Position numbers and translations under genes: made by a program. Under the pieces are notes generated by a model. That model saw only the letters and a program-made list of their open reading frames with translations, was not told where the DNA came from and did not search any database. A stretch of 64,000 nucleotides of DNA from CAYMAT01 sp964388495. Its GTDB lineage: Bacteria; Patescibacteriota; Gracilibacteria; Peribacterales; Peribacteraceae. Below, one piece after another: positions 46,963-55,763 of the stretch. Location of the stretch: the NCBI GenBank assembly GCA_964388495.1, contig CAYMAT010000001.1, positions 5,483 to 69,482 of the forward strand. The letters run 5' to 3'. Position 1 is the stretch's first letter; each line of letters starts with the position of its first letter.

Positions 46963-47517
46963 TTAAATGTCCAAATTCTCCAACCCGTCATCCTTACTGA
47001 TCACGGGTGAGAGCTCCTCGCTGCTTCCTCCCGCAGAGGGCTTCACGTTCTTCTCGTTCTTGAGGCGGATCACCACCTGGCGGTAGTCGCCCTCTCCCAC
47101 GCTTTCCGTGGTGAAGTCGGCCAGGGACGGCGTGCTGGAGATGTGCGTGTGCACCACGCGGCGGAAGTACGGGCTCATGGGCGCCAGCGCGATGCGCGAC
47201 CCCGTGCGACGCACAAAGTCGGCTTTCTGCTCCGCGATGTTGCGCACCTTGTCTTCCTGCATGCGGCGGTAGCCGTCCACGTCCACCACAATGAACGGCG
47301 CCTTCTCGCTCTTCTCCTTTGCGCGCACGATGGACTTGATCAGGTGCTGCAGGGAGTTGAGTGTCTCGCCGTGCCAGCCGATGATGCGGCTGGCGGAGTT
47401 GCTGACGTTTTGCACGCGCATGATGTTTCCCTCCTCCTTCTTCACCGAAATGGAATCGAAGGGAAGCGAGAGCATCGTGAGCAGCGTGCCGAGGGTGTCC
47501 TGGATGAATTTGTCCAT
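46963..47517 (-). CDS. jag: Jag/KhpB-type RNA-binding protein (KH and R3H domains)
   Basis: 184 residues. N-terminal about 1-35 domain, KH-II domain including RVQNVSNSASRIIGWHGETLNSLQHLIKSIVRAKEKSEKAPFIVVDVDGYR (GXXG as GWHG, with KH partner), then R3H: RNIAEQKADFVRRTGSRIALAPMSPYFRRVVHTHIS and the Ser/Glu-rich tail. Jag/KhpB binds RNA with KhpA and is linked to cell-elongation control and membrane-protein insertion (SpoIIIJ association). The tail is acidic and extended here. ATG 47517 chosen; the in-frame extension lacks family similarity. Confidence 0.9.
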   Translation of the reverse strand: MDKFIQDTLGTLLTMLSLPFDSISVKKEEGNIMRVQNVSNSASRIIGWHGETLNSLQHLIKSIVRAKEKSEKAPFIVVDVDGYRRMQEDKVRNIAEQKADFVRRTGSRIALAPMSPYFRRVVHTHISSTPSLADFTTESVGEGDYRQVVIRLKNEKNVKPSAGGSSEELSPVISKDDGLENLDI

Positions 47518-47586
47518 AAGCAATCGGGATTGGGGGAATAGTAGCAGCAATTCCTGAATGTAAAACATCAATCATTTTTCTACGAA

Positions 47587-47616
47587 AGAAGCCTCCTGAG
47601 GGAGGCTTCTATTTTT
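47587..47616. terminator. Bidirectional terminator between jag and hup
   Basis: AGAAGCCTCC and GGAGGCTTCT form a perfect 10-bp stem with loop TGAG, followed by ATTTTT on the forward strand and TTTC on the reverse; it most probably ends the hup transcript. Confidence 0.7.
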
Positions 47617-47679
47617 GTCGACTTTACGAAGCGCGGGTTTCCCGCACTGGAGCAGCACCTCAGGCGGCCCTTTCACTCT

Positions 47680-47955
47680 TTAGCGAACTGCGTCCTTGAG
47701 CGTCTTGCCGGCCTTGAAGGACGGAACCTTCATGGCGGGGATGCTGATGCGCTGCGAGGGGTTGCGGGGGTTCACACCCATGCGAGCGGCGCGGCTGCTC
47801 AGTTTGAACGTGCCGAATCCCGTGATGGTGACGGGCTGACCTTTCTTGAGGTTCTTCACGACGATATTGATGAGCGCCTGGAGAGCGTCACCGGCTGCGC
47901 GCTTCGTGATGCCGGAAGCATCCGCGATGGCGGCAATGAGGTCCTGCTTGGACAT
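47680..47955 (-). CDS. hup: DNA-binding protein HU
   Basis: 91 residues, normal HU length. Nucleoid-associated dimer that bends DNA. MSKQDLIAAIADASGITKRAAGDALQALI (dimerisation helices), GQPVTITGFGTFKLSSRAARMGVNPRNP (the beta arm with the Pro intercalating tip) and the C-terminal FKAGKTLKDAV are classical. ATG 47955 fits the canonical N-terminus. Divergent from topA; the shared 342-bp spacer contains several inverted GGCTTCTGCAAGCC-like words. Confidence 0.95.
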   Translation of the reverse strand: MSKQDLIAAIADASGITKRAAGDALQALINIVVKNLKKGQPVTITGFGTFKLSSRAARMGVNPRNPSQRISIPAMKVPSFKAGKTLKDAVR

Positions 47956-48297
47956 AATAAGGGAGGGGGAGAAAGTAGAACCAACCTGTAGGCTAGCGGA
48001 GTTTTGGGCTTCTGCAAGCCGAGGCAACCCAGTTTTTGGCTTGCGCAAGGGAAGAACTGTAACTTTGGCCTACAGAAGCCAAAATATTTGATCACTTCGC
48101 GTGCTCGCCGCTTCGTTTGGAGATCTACGGCGTCCTGAGGCCTTTCTCTGTCAATCCGATTAGACTCGGTTCTTTCTGCTTTTGAACCGTCAAAGATGGC
48201 TCGTGCTGCACCAAAACGCCAGTCTGGCGCCGGAACCTCTTTGACAGCGCCTCCCACTCCTCATAGTCTTCGCGCTCAGTTCTCCTCCTTATTAATA
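47956..48297. other. 342-bp hup/topA divergent spacer
   Basis: No gene. Near 48003-48090 there are repeated words GGCTTCTGCAAGCC, GGCTTGCGCAAG and CTACAGAAGCC that can pair with one another. A TTGACA at 48241-48246 is a possible -35 for topA. The open frame through this region in frame with topA lacks protein character. Confidence 0.55.
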
Positions 48298-50730
48298 GTG
48301 TCAAAACATCTCGTCATTGTGGAAAGTCCCACCAAGGCCAAGACCATCAAACGGTTCTTGGGTAAGGATTACATCGTGGAGGCCAGCATGGGGCACATCC
48401 GCGATTTGCCCAGTTCCACCATCGCCGTGGACACGGAGGGTGACTTTGAGCCGGAGTACGAGATTCCGGAGGAGAAGAAGGGCGTCGTGAAAAAACTGAA
48501 GGACGCGCTCAAGGAGGCCGATGACCTGTGGATCGCGACTGATGAAGACCGCGAAGGAGAAGCGATCGGCTGGCACCTCACGCAGGTGCTCAAGCAGGAC
48601 GAAACCAAGGTGAAGCGCATCGTGTTCCATGAGATCACGGACAGCGCCATCAAGGCCGCGGTGGAAAATCCCCGCACCATCGATATGAAGCTTGTGGACG
48701 CGCAGCAGGCACGCCGCGTGCTGGACCGTCTGGTGGGTTACACGCTCTCTCCGTTCCTCTGGAAAAAAGTCTACCGAGGGCTCTCTGCCGGACGCGTGCA
48801 GTCCGTGGCCGTGCGCATCATCGTGGACCGCGAGCGCGAGATCCGCGCATTCGTGCCCGTGGAATACTGGACCGTAGACGCGCTGCTGGAGAATTCCGGC
48901 AAGCAGTCATTCACCGCCCACCTGCAGAAAAAGGGCGGCAAGAAATTCGAGATGCACAGCAAGGAGGATGTGGACCAGGTGCTCAGGGACATGCAGAGCG
49001 CGTCGTTCAGCGTCGCGAGTATCGAAGAAAAGGAAATCAAAAAGACGCCTCCCGCCCCCTTCACCACGTCCACGCTGCAGCAGGAGGGCTCGCGCAAGCT
49101 GGGCTTCTCCGTCAAGCAGACGATGGTGGTGGCACAGCAGCTCTACGAAGGTATCCACCTGGGCAAGACCGAGGGCATGACGGGTCTCATCACCTACATG
49201 CGTACGGACTCGGTCAATTTGAGCGAAAAGGCCATCACCGACTGCACGGCCACCATCGGCAAGCTGTACGGCCGCGAGTACATCCTGAGCGAGCCCCGCA
49301 AATACAAGACCAAGGCCAAGGGTGCGCAGGAGGCGCACGAAGCCATCCGCCCCACGGAGGTCAGCCGCACGCCGGATTCGCTCAAGGACGTTTTGGACCA
49401 CGCACAGCTCAAGCTCTACACGCTCATCTGGAACCGCACCATGGCCACGCAGATGGCCGCTGCGGAGCTGAAGCGCGTGGGGGCCGACATCGCCGCGGGT
49501 GACTACACCTTCCGCGCCACGGGCCAGACCATCACGTTCGATGGCTATCTCCGCGTCTACCAGGAAGGCCGTGATGAAGGCGAGGCGAAGACGGAGGAAA
49601 ACGACGACGAGAACGCCATCCTCCCCCCGCTCCACGAGGGCGAGGCGCTCAACTTGGTAGAGGCGCTCAAGTCCGAACAGCACTTCACCAAGCCGCCCCC
49701 ACGCTACACGGAGGCGAGCCTTGTGAAGAAAATGGAAGAGGAGGGCATTGGCCGTCCCAGCACGTACGCGCCCACCATCAGCACCATCCAGGCGCGCGGT
49801 TACATCACCAAGGAGGGCAAACAGCTCATCCCGCAGGATGTCGCCTTTATGGTCACGGATCTCCTCTCCGAGCATTTCCCGGACATCGTGGACATGGCGT
49901 TTACCGCAACCATGGAGCAGTCGCTGGATAGCATCGCCGAGGGTGAGGTGACCAGCCCGTCCTTTCTGCGCGGCTTCTACGGACCGTTCCAGAAACTGGT
50001 GAAGGAAAAAACCGATGCTATCCAAAAGAAGGACGTCATGAAGGAGCGTGAGGTGGGTATCGATCCCGTCTCGGGTCTGCCGGTCATCGCGCGCATCGGC
50101 CGCTTTGGTCCGTATGTGCAGCTGGGTCGGTTTGATCCCAACGCGGAAGCCAAGGAAGAACCGGCTCCGTCCGCTGAGGCGGACTCCGCTGCGGTGAAGG
50201 GCAAGAAAGGCAAGAAGCCGAAAAAGCCCAAGAAGGTGAAGATCAAGTTGAAGAGTGCATCGCTCCCCAAAGGCGTGTCCGTGGATACCGTGACTTTTGA
50301 GCAAGCATTAGGGCTCCTCAGCTTCCCCAAAGAACTGGGTCTCTATAACGGCGCCCCGCTCACGGTGCTGCTCGGCCGCTTTGGCCCGTACATCAAGTGC
50401 GGAGAAGTCTCCGCATCGCTCAAAGACCGCGACCCCACCACTGTCACTTTGGAGGACGCCATCGGTATCCTGACCGCTACCAAAGAGCAGCGCGAGCAGG
50501 CGGCAAAGCCCCTCAAGGAACTGGGCACGGATCCGGAGAGCAAAGGCGCCATCACCATCAAGACCGGCCGCTTTGGTCCCTACATCACGGACGGCAAGAC
50601 CAACGTGAGTCTGGGCAAAAAGCTGACGCCGGAGGCTGTTACTCCAGAGATCGCCATTGAGATGCTCGCCAAAAAGCGCGCCGCACCGCCCAGCAAATGG
50701 AAGGGGAAGGGTGGGTGGAAGAAGAAGTAA
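48298..50730 (+). CDS. topA: DNA topoisomerase I
   Basis: 810 residues. Type IA enzyme that relaxes negative supercoils. Toprim at the N-terminus: LVIVESPTKAKTIKRFLG and DDLWIATDEDREGEAIGWHL (DxDxD-type acidic triad); the active-site Tyr is in TYMRTDSVN (Tyr 300). The C-terminal quarter has no zinc fingers but carries the repeated GRFGPYVQLG, GRFGPYIKCG and GRFGPYITDG modules, the TopA-C repeat type. A Lys-rich linker (KGKKGKKPKKPKKVKIK) separates modules. GTG 48298 is chosen since VSKHLVIVES is the family N-terminus; there is a weak TTGACA 50 bp upstream. A Lys/Trp-rich end GKGGWKKK. Confidence 0.97.
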   Translation: MSKHLVIVESPTKAKTIKRFLGKDYIVEASMGHIRDLPSSTIAVDTEGDFEPEYEIPEEKKGVVKKLKDALKEADDLWIATDEDREGEAIGWHLTQVLKQDETKVKRIVFHEITDSAIKAAVENPRTIDMKLVDAQQARRVLDRLVGYTLSPFLWKKVYRGLSAGRVQSVAVRIIVDREREIRAFVPVEYWTVDALLENSGKQSFTAHLQKKGGKKFEMHSKEDVDQVLRDMQSASFSVASIEEKEIKKTPPAPFTTSTLQQEGSRKLGFSVKQTMVVAQQLYEGIHLGKTEGMTGLITYMRTDSVNLSEKAITDCTATIGKLYGREYILSEPRKYKTKAKGAQEAHEAIRPTEVSRTPDSLKDVLDHAQLKLYTLIWNRTMATQMAAAELKRVGADIAAGDYTFRATGQTITFDGYLRVYQEGRDEGEAKTEENDDENAILPPLHEGEALNLVEALKSEQHFTKPPPRYTEASLVKKMEEEGIGRPSTYAPTISTIQARGYITKEGKQLIPQDVAFMVTDLLSEHFPDIVDMAFTATMEQSLDSIAEGEVTSPSFLRGFYGPFQKLVKEKTDAIQKKDVMKEREVGIDPVSGLPVIARIGRFGPYVQLGRFDPNAEAKEEPAPSAEADSAAVKGKKGKKPKKPKKVKIKLKSASLPKGVSVDTVTFEQALGLLSFPKELGLYNGAPLTVLLGRFGPYIKCGEVSASLKDRDPTTVTLEDAIGILTATKEQREQAAKPLKELGTDPESKGAITIKTGRFGPYITDGKTNVSLGKKLTPEAVTPEIAIEMLAKKRAAPPSKWKGKGGWKKK

Positions 50731-50731
50731 A

Positions 50732-50807
50732 TGGCAGGCGCGGTAGGGCTCGAACCTACGACCCCAGGTTTTGGAGACCTGTGCTCTACCAGCTGAGCTA
50801 CGCGCCT
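50732..50807 (-). tRNA. tRNA-Trp (anticodon CCA), CCA encoded
   Basis: Acceptor AGGCGCG/CGCGCCT, D arm GCTC-AGCTGGTA-GAGC, anticodon arm CAGGT-CTCCAAA-ACCTG (anticodon CCA), variable GGGTC, T arm GTAGG-TTCGAGC-CCTAC, discriminator G and an encoded CCA. All stems are perfect. G73 is the Trp identity base. Confidence 0.96.
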
Positions 50808-50854
50808 AGGTCGGCAGTACTGTACTAGGACTTCTTATGATTTGGAACGGCTGT

Positions 50855-52705
50855 TCAAGGCGTCAGAAGCGCCTTCGCCCGCTCGTTATCCGGATAGGCA
50901 CGGAGGATGTCTTTGGCGATAGTAACAGCTTCATCCTTTCGTCCCGCCGCTTTCAAATGCTCTGCATACGCCAACGCAATATCCAGATTATCCGGAGTCA
51001 GCGCGTACGCGGCGGCCAGATGTTCCAGTGCCTCCGCGGGTTTATTCTGCTTATCCAAAATAATCGAGAGATTGTAATGCGTGCCCTCTGCGCTGTCGTT
51101 CCACTTGAGCGCCGCGCGCAGTTGCTCTTCGGCTTCATCTAATTTCCCCTCATCAATCAAATACGCAGCCAACTTGTTCCGTGCCGCCACAAACGATCCA
51201 TCGGCAATGATCGCACGGCGGAGCTTGTCCTTAGCGGCGTCGATATTCTTGTAATAGATATCCAGCGACGCCAGTGCGTAGAGTGCATCGGGATCCTCCG
51301 GATTCTTGGCGAGCATCGCATTGAATTCCTGTATAGCCAGATCCACATCCCCACGCTTGGCATAGGCGGTGCCCAGTGCAAGTCTCAATTGAGGAGCGTC
51401 GGCGTAGCTCAACCCGGTACGGAGGAGGGAAATGGCTTTATCCACATTACCTTCGTTCTTCGCGATACTTGCTAGGCCTACTCTGGCGGCAATGGAATTT
51501 GGATAGAGCCCTAGGGTATGCGAAAAAATCGACTCCGCAGAATCCCAGATTTTTGTCTGGCTCATGCTGCCCACCAGAAACGCTATTGCCAGCACTGTCG
51601 TACCTCCGCCCACCGCAATCTTCTTTGTATCATCGTGCCAATACGCTGATACATGCGCCACTCCTGCCGCTAGCATCGCGATCAAACCAGTCATCGCAAT
51701 GTACGGGTAGCGGTCAGACGCAAAGTACACCTCGCCGCCCTTGTGGAAGTTGATGAAGGTGGGGGCAAGCATCAAGAGAAAGAACCCGAATCCAAACGCT
51801 GGCCAGAGTGTCTTCTTCAAGCTCCACATGCACAGGGCAATAAGGGCGATGACAGAGAAAAGCGAAAAGAGAAAAGTGGGTTCGAAGATTCCAATATTCC
51901 CCTGATATGGATAGAACATGCCCAGGTTGATGGGCAGCGTGAGCTTCTCCAGGTAAAACACGATGCTCTTGCACGCGACCAGGACGACTTCGATGGGTGT
52001 GCTGTGGCTCAGGATCCTCTCTTTTCCAAAGAGTCCCACCAAAACAAACGCACCGCCAAGCAGCAGATACGGAATCTTTTCCAGGATCATCTTCTTCTCA
52101 TCGCGCCTCCCTTCTATCAACACATCACGCAGGAGGAGGCAGAGGGGGAGTGGTGCCACAAGAACCTTGGCCAAAAGCCCCAACGTAAACAGCACGACGC
52201 TTGCTATGTAGTTCCATCTCTTAGATTCCCTCCATCGCTCGTAGAGAAGAAGGGATCCAAAGAAGAAGAATGACGAGAGCAGATCTTTGCGCGCGGCTAT
52301 CCACACCGCGGCCTCCGTATTGATCGGATGAAGCACAAAGAGCACCGCTCCGGCAATCGCGATCCATTCATTGTGGATCCATTTTCGTAAAATTCTCCAG
52401 AGCAATATGGCATTCAGTCCATGCAGCAGAAGGTTGGTGAGGTGATATCCAAAGGGTTCTAGTCCACTCACCACATAGTTCAGCTGATAACTGACAAAAG
52501 TGAGCGGGATATAGAGCTCCGGATCGAACATCGTGAATGCCATTTTGATGTTTGGCAGCGTCAGGCCCCGGATGGCCAGGTTATGGACCACCAGCAAATC
52601 GTCATCCAACGGAGCAAACCCCTGATGGAGCGAGCGCCCAAAGGCCACGAAAGGCAAAAGCAGAAGGAGTGCGTACGGCCAGTTCTTTTTGAAGAATTCC
52701 GTCAT
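50855..52705 (-). CDS. TMTC-like membrane mannosyltransferase with C-terminal TPRs, second copy
   Basis: 616 residues. Paralog of 38522-40096: GFAPLDDDLLVVHN and VLFVLHPINTEAAVWIAARKDLLSSFF match FLPFDDD and HPISVETVTWIAARKDLLS. About ten membrane helices are followed by at least five TPR units (about 395-616) such as AYAKRGDVDLAIQEFNAMLAKNPEDPDALYAL and GTHYNLSIILDKQNKPAEALEHL. It is predicted to transfer mannose from a lipid carrier to surface proteins; the longer TPR array may select different substrates. TATAGC (52712-52717, reverse) is 6 nt from the ATG. It has no galU neighbour. Confidence 0.85.
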   Translation of the reverse strand: MTEFFKKNWPYALLLLLPFVAFGRSLHQGFAPLDDDLLVVHNLAIRGLTLPNIKMAFTMFDPELYIPLTFVSYQLNYVVSGLEPFGYHLTNLLLHGLNAILLWRILRKWIHNEWIAIAGAVLFVLHPINTEAAVWIAARKDLLSSFFFFGSLLLYERWRESKRWNYIASVVLFTLGLLAKVLVAPLPLCLLLRDVLIEGRRDEKKMILEKIPYLLLGGAFVLVGLFGKERILSHSTPIEVVLVACKSIVFYLEKLTLPINLGMFYPYQGNIGIFEPTFLFSLFSVIALIALCMWSLKKTLWPAFGFGFFLLMLAPTFINFHKGGEVYFASDRYPYIAMTGLIAMLAAGVAHVSAYWHDDTKKIAVGGGTTVLAIAFLVGSMSQTKIWDSAESIFSHTLGLYPNSIAARVGLASIAKNEGNVDKAISLLRTGLSYADAPQLRLALGTAYAKRGDVDLAIQEFNAMLAKNPEDPDALYALASLDIYYKNIDAAKDKLRRAIIADGSFVAARNKLAAYLIDEGKLDEAEEQLRAALKWNDSAEGTHYNLSIILDKQNKPAEALEHLAAAYALTPDNLDIALAYAEHLKAAGRKDEAVTIAKDILRAYPDNERAKALLTP

Positions 52706-52791
52706 CGGGCCGCTATAGTATGCCCGTTACCAGACTATAATTCCTAAAAAAGTGCAAATCCTCCTCCGTAGTCAGAATGCGACTTTTTGGC

Positions 52792-52797
52792 TATAAT
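52792..52797 (+). promoter_or_regulatory. -10 element TATAAT of the M23 gene
   Basis: Perfect -10 hexamer ending 8 nt before the ATG at 52806; AAGGAG lies between hexamer and ATG, so a ribosome site would be at or before the start of the mRNA. Confidence 0.55.
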
Positions 52798-52805
52798 AAG
52801 GAGAA

Positions 52806-53750
52806 ATGCAAATCGAGATACAGATCCCCAGACCCGGCACCACGCTGCTCGCGCTTGCGGCCGTCTCCGGCTGGGCTTTGTATTGGTCGGGCAGTTCCGC
52901 CACCACGGCGCAGGTCACACCTCCGGCAGAGGTGCATGCCACCGCGTCGTCCCAGGCATCCGTCTTGCCGGTGGGCGGGGAGCAGGCCCCTTTGGCGGGT
53001 GACGAGAACGCCGCTCCGGTCATCCCCGGTGTGGGCGACGGAAGCGGACTGACCGAGGGCGAGATGCGCATGAAATGGACGCGCGCCGAGCAGCAGTTTC
53101 TGCTGGAGCGCGAGAACATCATCCGCGCCCAGATCGACGGACTCCAGAAGGAGCGTGAGGCGATGGGGGACAAGGTGGATCCCGATATCGAGGACCAGTT
53201 CCGCAGTTCCGTCCGTCTTCTGACGTCGCTTTTACAGGACCGCCAGAAGGGCGAGCAGTTCTTGCTTGCCGCCTATCGCCAGATGTGGGAGGCGGAGGAA
53301 AAGGCCATGGCCATCCAGTCGCCCGCGCCGGCATCGTCCGTGTTTGATCCGTTGTGGCCTGTGGAGCCTGCGCTGGGCATTTCCGCGTACTTCATGGACG
53401 AGGGGTATAAGGAGCGCTTCAAGGTGGAGCACTACGCCATCGATATTCCCACCAATCAGGGAACACCCGTGTCCGCTGCGGCTGACGGTTTGGTGAAAGA
53501 CGTGGTCGATCACGGTCTGGGGTACAGCTACATGACCATTGATCACGGCGGTTACGTGACGGTCTACGGTCATTTGAGCCGCTTTGATGTCCAGCCCGGC
53601 CAGCGCGTGAAGGCCGGCGAGCGCATTGGTCTTTCCGGAGGCACGCCGGGACTGCCCGGTGGCGGTTCCTCCACGGGCCCGCACCTCCACTTTGGCGTCT
53701 ATAAGGACGGCAAGCCGGTGGATCCGCTGAAGTATCTTCCCAAGCGATAA
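52806..53750 (+). CDS. M23-family peptidoglycan endopeptidase
   Basis: 314 residues. N-terminal anchor (TTLLALAAVSGWALYW), a Thr/Ala/Pro-rich linker, a coiled-coil region (about 85-160: RAEQQFLLERENIIRAQIDGLQKEREAM...) then LytM/M23 domain: HYAIDIPTNQGTPVSAAADG (H-x3-D Zn ligands), YGHLS and GPHLHFGV. It resembles NlpD/EnvC-like or MepM proteins. The catalytic ligands are intact, so it should cleave peptide cross-links. ATG 52806. Convergent with dgt. Confidence 0.9.
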   Translation: MQIEIQIPRPGTTLLALAAVSGWALYWSGSSATTAQVTPPAEVHATASSQASVLPVGGEQAPLAGDENAAPVIPGVGDGSGLTEGEMRMKWTRAEQQFLLERENIIRAQIDGLQKEREAMGDKVDPDIEDQFRSSVRLLTSLLQDRQKGEQFLLAAYRQMWEAEEKAMAIQSPAPASSVFDPLWPVEPALGISAYFMDEGYKERFKVEHYAIDIPTNQGTPVSAAADGLVKDVVDHGLGYSYMTIDHGGYVTVYGHLSRFDVQPGQRVKAGERIGLSGGTPGLPGGGSSTGPHLHFGVYKDGKPVDPLKYLPKR

Positions 53751-53774
53751 GCTGTCAGCAATGAGCGAACAGCT
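53750..53774. repeat. Short hairpin repeat between M23 gene and dgt
   Basis: AGCTGT-CAGCAATGAGCGA-ACAGCT has 6-bp arms made of the same words as those inside the GT4 gene at 30286-30452. It ends within the dgt stop codon, like other word repeats, and may be a bidirectional terminator. Confidence 0.5.
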
Positions 53775-54795
53775 AAATGCTGTTTGATTGCGACTCTATA
53801 TAACCATCGGTCATCCCGCTCACATAGTCCTTCACGGTTTCCACAAGGTTCGACCCCGTCCTCTTCTGTAACTCCAGGACTTTTGCCGGAGGGTCTTTCA
53901 ACAGCATGTCAGAAAGGAGGGGGATCAGTTGGGCGCGCCTTTTATTGTCATCCGTCACGCGCGGGTGCATGTACATGTTGTCCCACAAAAATTTCCGCAG
54001 TTCATCCAGCGCGGTCCGCATCGTCTGAGAGAAACGAATCTCTTCCCCCTGCGCGTACAAGTCCGTGACGATCAAATGAATCAGCGCCCCGCGCACGGAA
54101 GTCTGGCGTTTGCGCGAGGATTCCATCGCCGTGGTGCCCAGGCGCGTGGTGCACAGGTCGGATTCGGCAAACAACCCCGCCTGCAGTCCGTCATCCGTAT
54201 CGTGTGCGGTGTAGGCGATCTCATCGGCGAGGTTCACGAGCTTGGATTCCAAACTCTGCGGTTCCGCCATCTCCGCCTGCAGGTGCTCGTGCTTTTTCAG
54301 GCCGTCGATCACTTCATGATTCAGATTCAGCCCCGGGAAAAGCCCAGAGTGCTCCTCCAGCAGCGTCACGATACGGATGGATTGCTCGTTGTGCTCAAAG
54401 TGCGAGCCGTGCCCCTGCATCCACTCATTCATCGCCGTTTCGCCCGTGTGGCCAAAGGGCGGATGGCCCAGATCGTGCGCCAGGGCAATACACTCGGCTA
54501 GATCCTCATTCAGCCGCAGCGTCCGGGCAATGTCCCGGGAGAGTTGCGCCACTTCCATGGTGTGGGTCAGGCGCGTGCGGAAATGGTCGCTCTCCCCCGC
54601 CACAAACACCTGCGTTTTCCCCATCAGCCTCCTGAACGCCTGGCTGTGAATGATGCGGTCGCGGTCGCGCTGAAAGGGGAAACGCGTTTCATCCTCAGGC
54701 TCGGGGAAAACCCGTCCGCGGCCTGTGCCGTGCTTCATCGCCTTGGGCGAGAGCAGGGAATTTGCGGCCGAGATGCGACTTTGAAGATCAGTCAT
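53773..54795 (-). CDS. dgt: Deoxyguanosinetriphosphate triphosphohydrolase-like protein
   Basis: 340 residues. HD-domain phosphohydrolase hydrolysing dNTPs to nucleoside and triphosphate. Ligands: SQAFRRLMGKTQVFVAGESDHFRTRLTHTMEVAQ (first His), LAHDLGHPPFGHTGE (HD), EIAYTAHDTDDGLQAG (last Asp). The size matches the short dGTPase group. TATAAT (54807-54812, reverse) is 11 nt from the ATG. It could limit dNTP pools; the annotation 'dgt' is a family name, not proven dGTP specificity. Confidence 0.93.
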   Translation of the reverse strand: MTDLQSRISAANSLLSPKAMKHGTGRGRVFPEPEDETRFPFQRDRDRIIHSQAFRRLMGKTQVFVAGESDHFRTRLTHTMEVAQLSRDIARTLRLNEDLAECIALAHDLGHPPFGHTGETAMNEWMQGHGSHFEHNEQSIRIVTLLEEHSGLFPGLNLNHEVIDGLKKHEHLQAEMAEPQSLESKLVNLADEIAYTAHDTDDGLQAGLFAESDLCTTRLGTTAMESSRKRQTSVRGALIHLIVTDLYAQGEEIRFSQTMRTALDELRKFLWDNMYMHPRVTDDNKRRAQLIPLLSDMLLKDPPAKVLELQKRTGSNLVETVKDYVSGMTDGYIESQSNSI

Positions 54796-54878
54796 GAGGG
54801 TTTCTTATTATACTCCTCTTTTTGCTATAGATTTCAGTTGAAATACGGATCCGAAAATTCTAGTGTGAGGCTTCCTCG

Positions 54879-55012
54879 ACGGCGCGCCATGCGGCACTAA
54901 CGTTTCTTCTCTGATTTGTCATTTTGGGAGGCTTAATCTCTCTTCACTGCGGTGAAGGGATGCGGCCACCCACCTGGGTTTCCAGGGACAAGCGTTACTG
55001 TCCGACGGCCGT
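54879..55012 (+). ncRNA. Structured RNA candidate, 6S-like
   Basis: No ORF. Outer arms ACGGC (54879-54883)/GCCGT (55008-55012) and AACG/CGTT can pair as an interrupted closing stem; inside are hairpins CTTCAC-TGCG-GTGAAG, CCTGG-GTTT-CCAGG and GGACA-AGCGTTAC-TGTCC, and a GGGAGGCTTAATC stretch. The CACCCACCTGGG...CCAGGG part recalls the 3' half of 6S RNA, and TTGAAA-17-TAGTGT at 54838-54866 could be its promoter. Not proven; a homology search with a covariance model was not possible here. Confidence 0.4.
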
Positions 55013-55044
55013 TTGGGTATATACGACGAAATTATTCTCGTACG

Positions 55045-55074
55045 CTCGTTAATTTGTGAATTCGAATTAACGAG
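55045..55074. repeat. Word-repeat hairpin near the pgeF stop
   Basis: CTCGTTAATT pairs perfectly with AATTAACGAG around 10 nt. Related ATTCGAACTAACGAAG words continue to the pgeF stop codon at 55085. Confidence 0.55.
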
Positions 55075-55084
55075 TATGTTCGAA

Positions 55085-55759
55085 CTAACGAAGTACGACG
55101 ACCAACATATTCGTATGCCCCGCTATCACTGCATCATGATCACCGCCGCGGTAGGTCCAGTATTTTTCCGGATGGCATTTGGTGCAATCCGGCATGCGGT
55201 CGATGTGCTCGCGGGGAATCCCGTTCTTCACCATCTCCTGCGTGGCCGCTTCCTGGAGATTCGCTTTCCGTCGATTGAGAAGTTTTGGATCGAATCCTGG
55301 AAGCTCTGCAACAGGATCGGTGAATTCCGCGCAGGCAAAGCACAGTGAGGGGCCTGCGCCCACATGCAGATCTGCGGGATTGCAATGCCATTCCTTTTTG
55401 AGTGCGGCGATGTGTTCGGTAATAGCCCCGGCGATCAATCCTCGCCACCCCGCATGCAGCACGCTCACCACGTTCTTCACGGGATCAAAGAACACGAAGT
55501 TCTGACAGTCCGCAGCTCGTACCGTCAGCAACAACCCTTTGGCATCCGTCGCCATGCCGTCGGCCTTGAGGGTTCTATTGGTCGGCCCGCGGACAATCTC
55601 GGTTTTGTTCCCGTGCACCTGCCAGAGCCCCGCGGTACATTCGATGCCCATTATCTTTCCGGCATCAGCGTCGCTTCTTATATCGTCTGATTTGTCGAAG
55701 GAGGCGACGGCCAGACGATCGGAGAATTGCGTGAGGAGGGGGAAGGGGTTCGAAATCAT
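55085..55759 (-). CDS. pgeF: Peptidoglycan editing factor / multicopper-polyphenol-oxidase-like protein
   Basis: 224 residues. YfiH/PgeF (laccase-domain) family: WQVHGNKTEIV, VRAADCQNFVF, VLHAGWRGLIAGAI, and DLHVGAGPSLCFACAEF, with the conserved His and Cys metal-binding residues. The family is implicated in correcting Ala/Ser at position 1 of peptidoglycan precursors, and related members have purine-nucleoside phosphorylase activity. The start is preceded by the family A hairpin at 55764-55821, so a promoter must be in or before it. Its stop codon lies in word-repeat sequence. Downstream of nnrD on the same strand. Confidence 0.9.
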   Translation of the reverse strand: MISNPFPLLTQFSDRLAVASFDKSDDIRSDADAGKIMGIECTAGLWQVHGNKTEIVRGPTNRTLKADGMATDAKGLLLTVRAADCQNFVFFDPVKNVVSVLHAGWRGLIAGAITEHIAALKKEWHCNPADLHVGAGPSLCFACAEFTDPVAELPGFDPKLLNRRKANLQEAATQEMVKNGIPREHIDRMPDCTKCHPEKYWTYRGGDHDAVIAGHTNMLVVVLR

Positions 55760-55763
55760 TCTC

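Noticed and set aside
48907..50304. Long reverse-strand frame opposite topA
   Set aside because: Composition is that of a shadow of TopA, which matches its family throughout.
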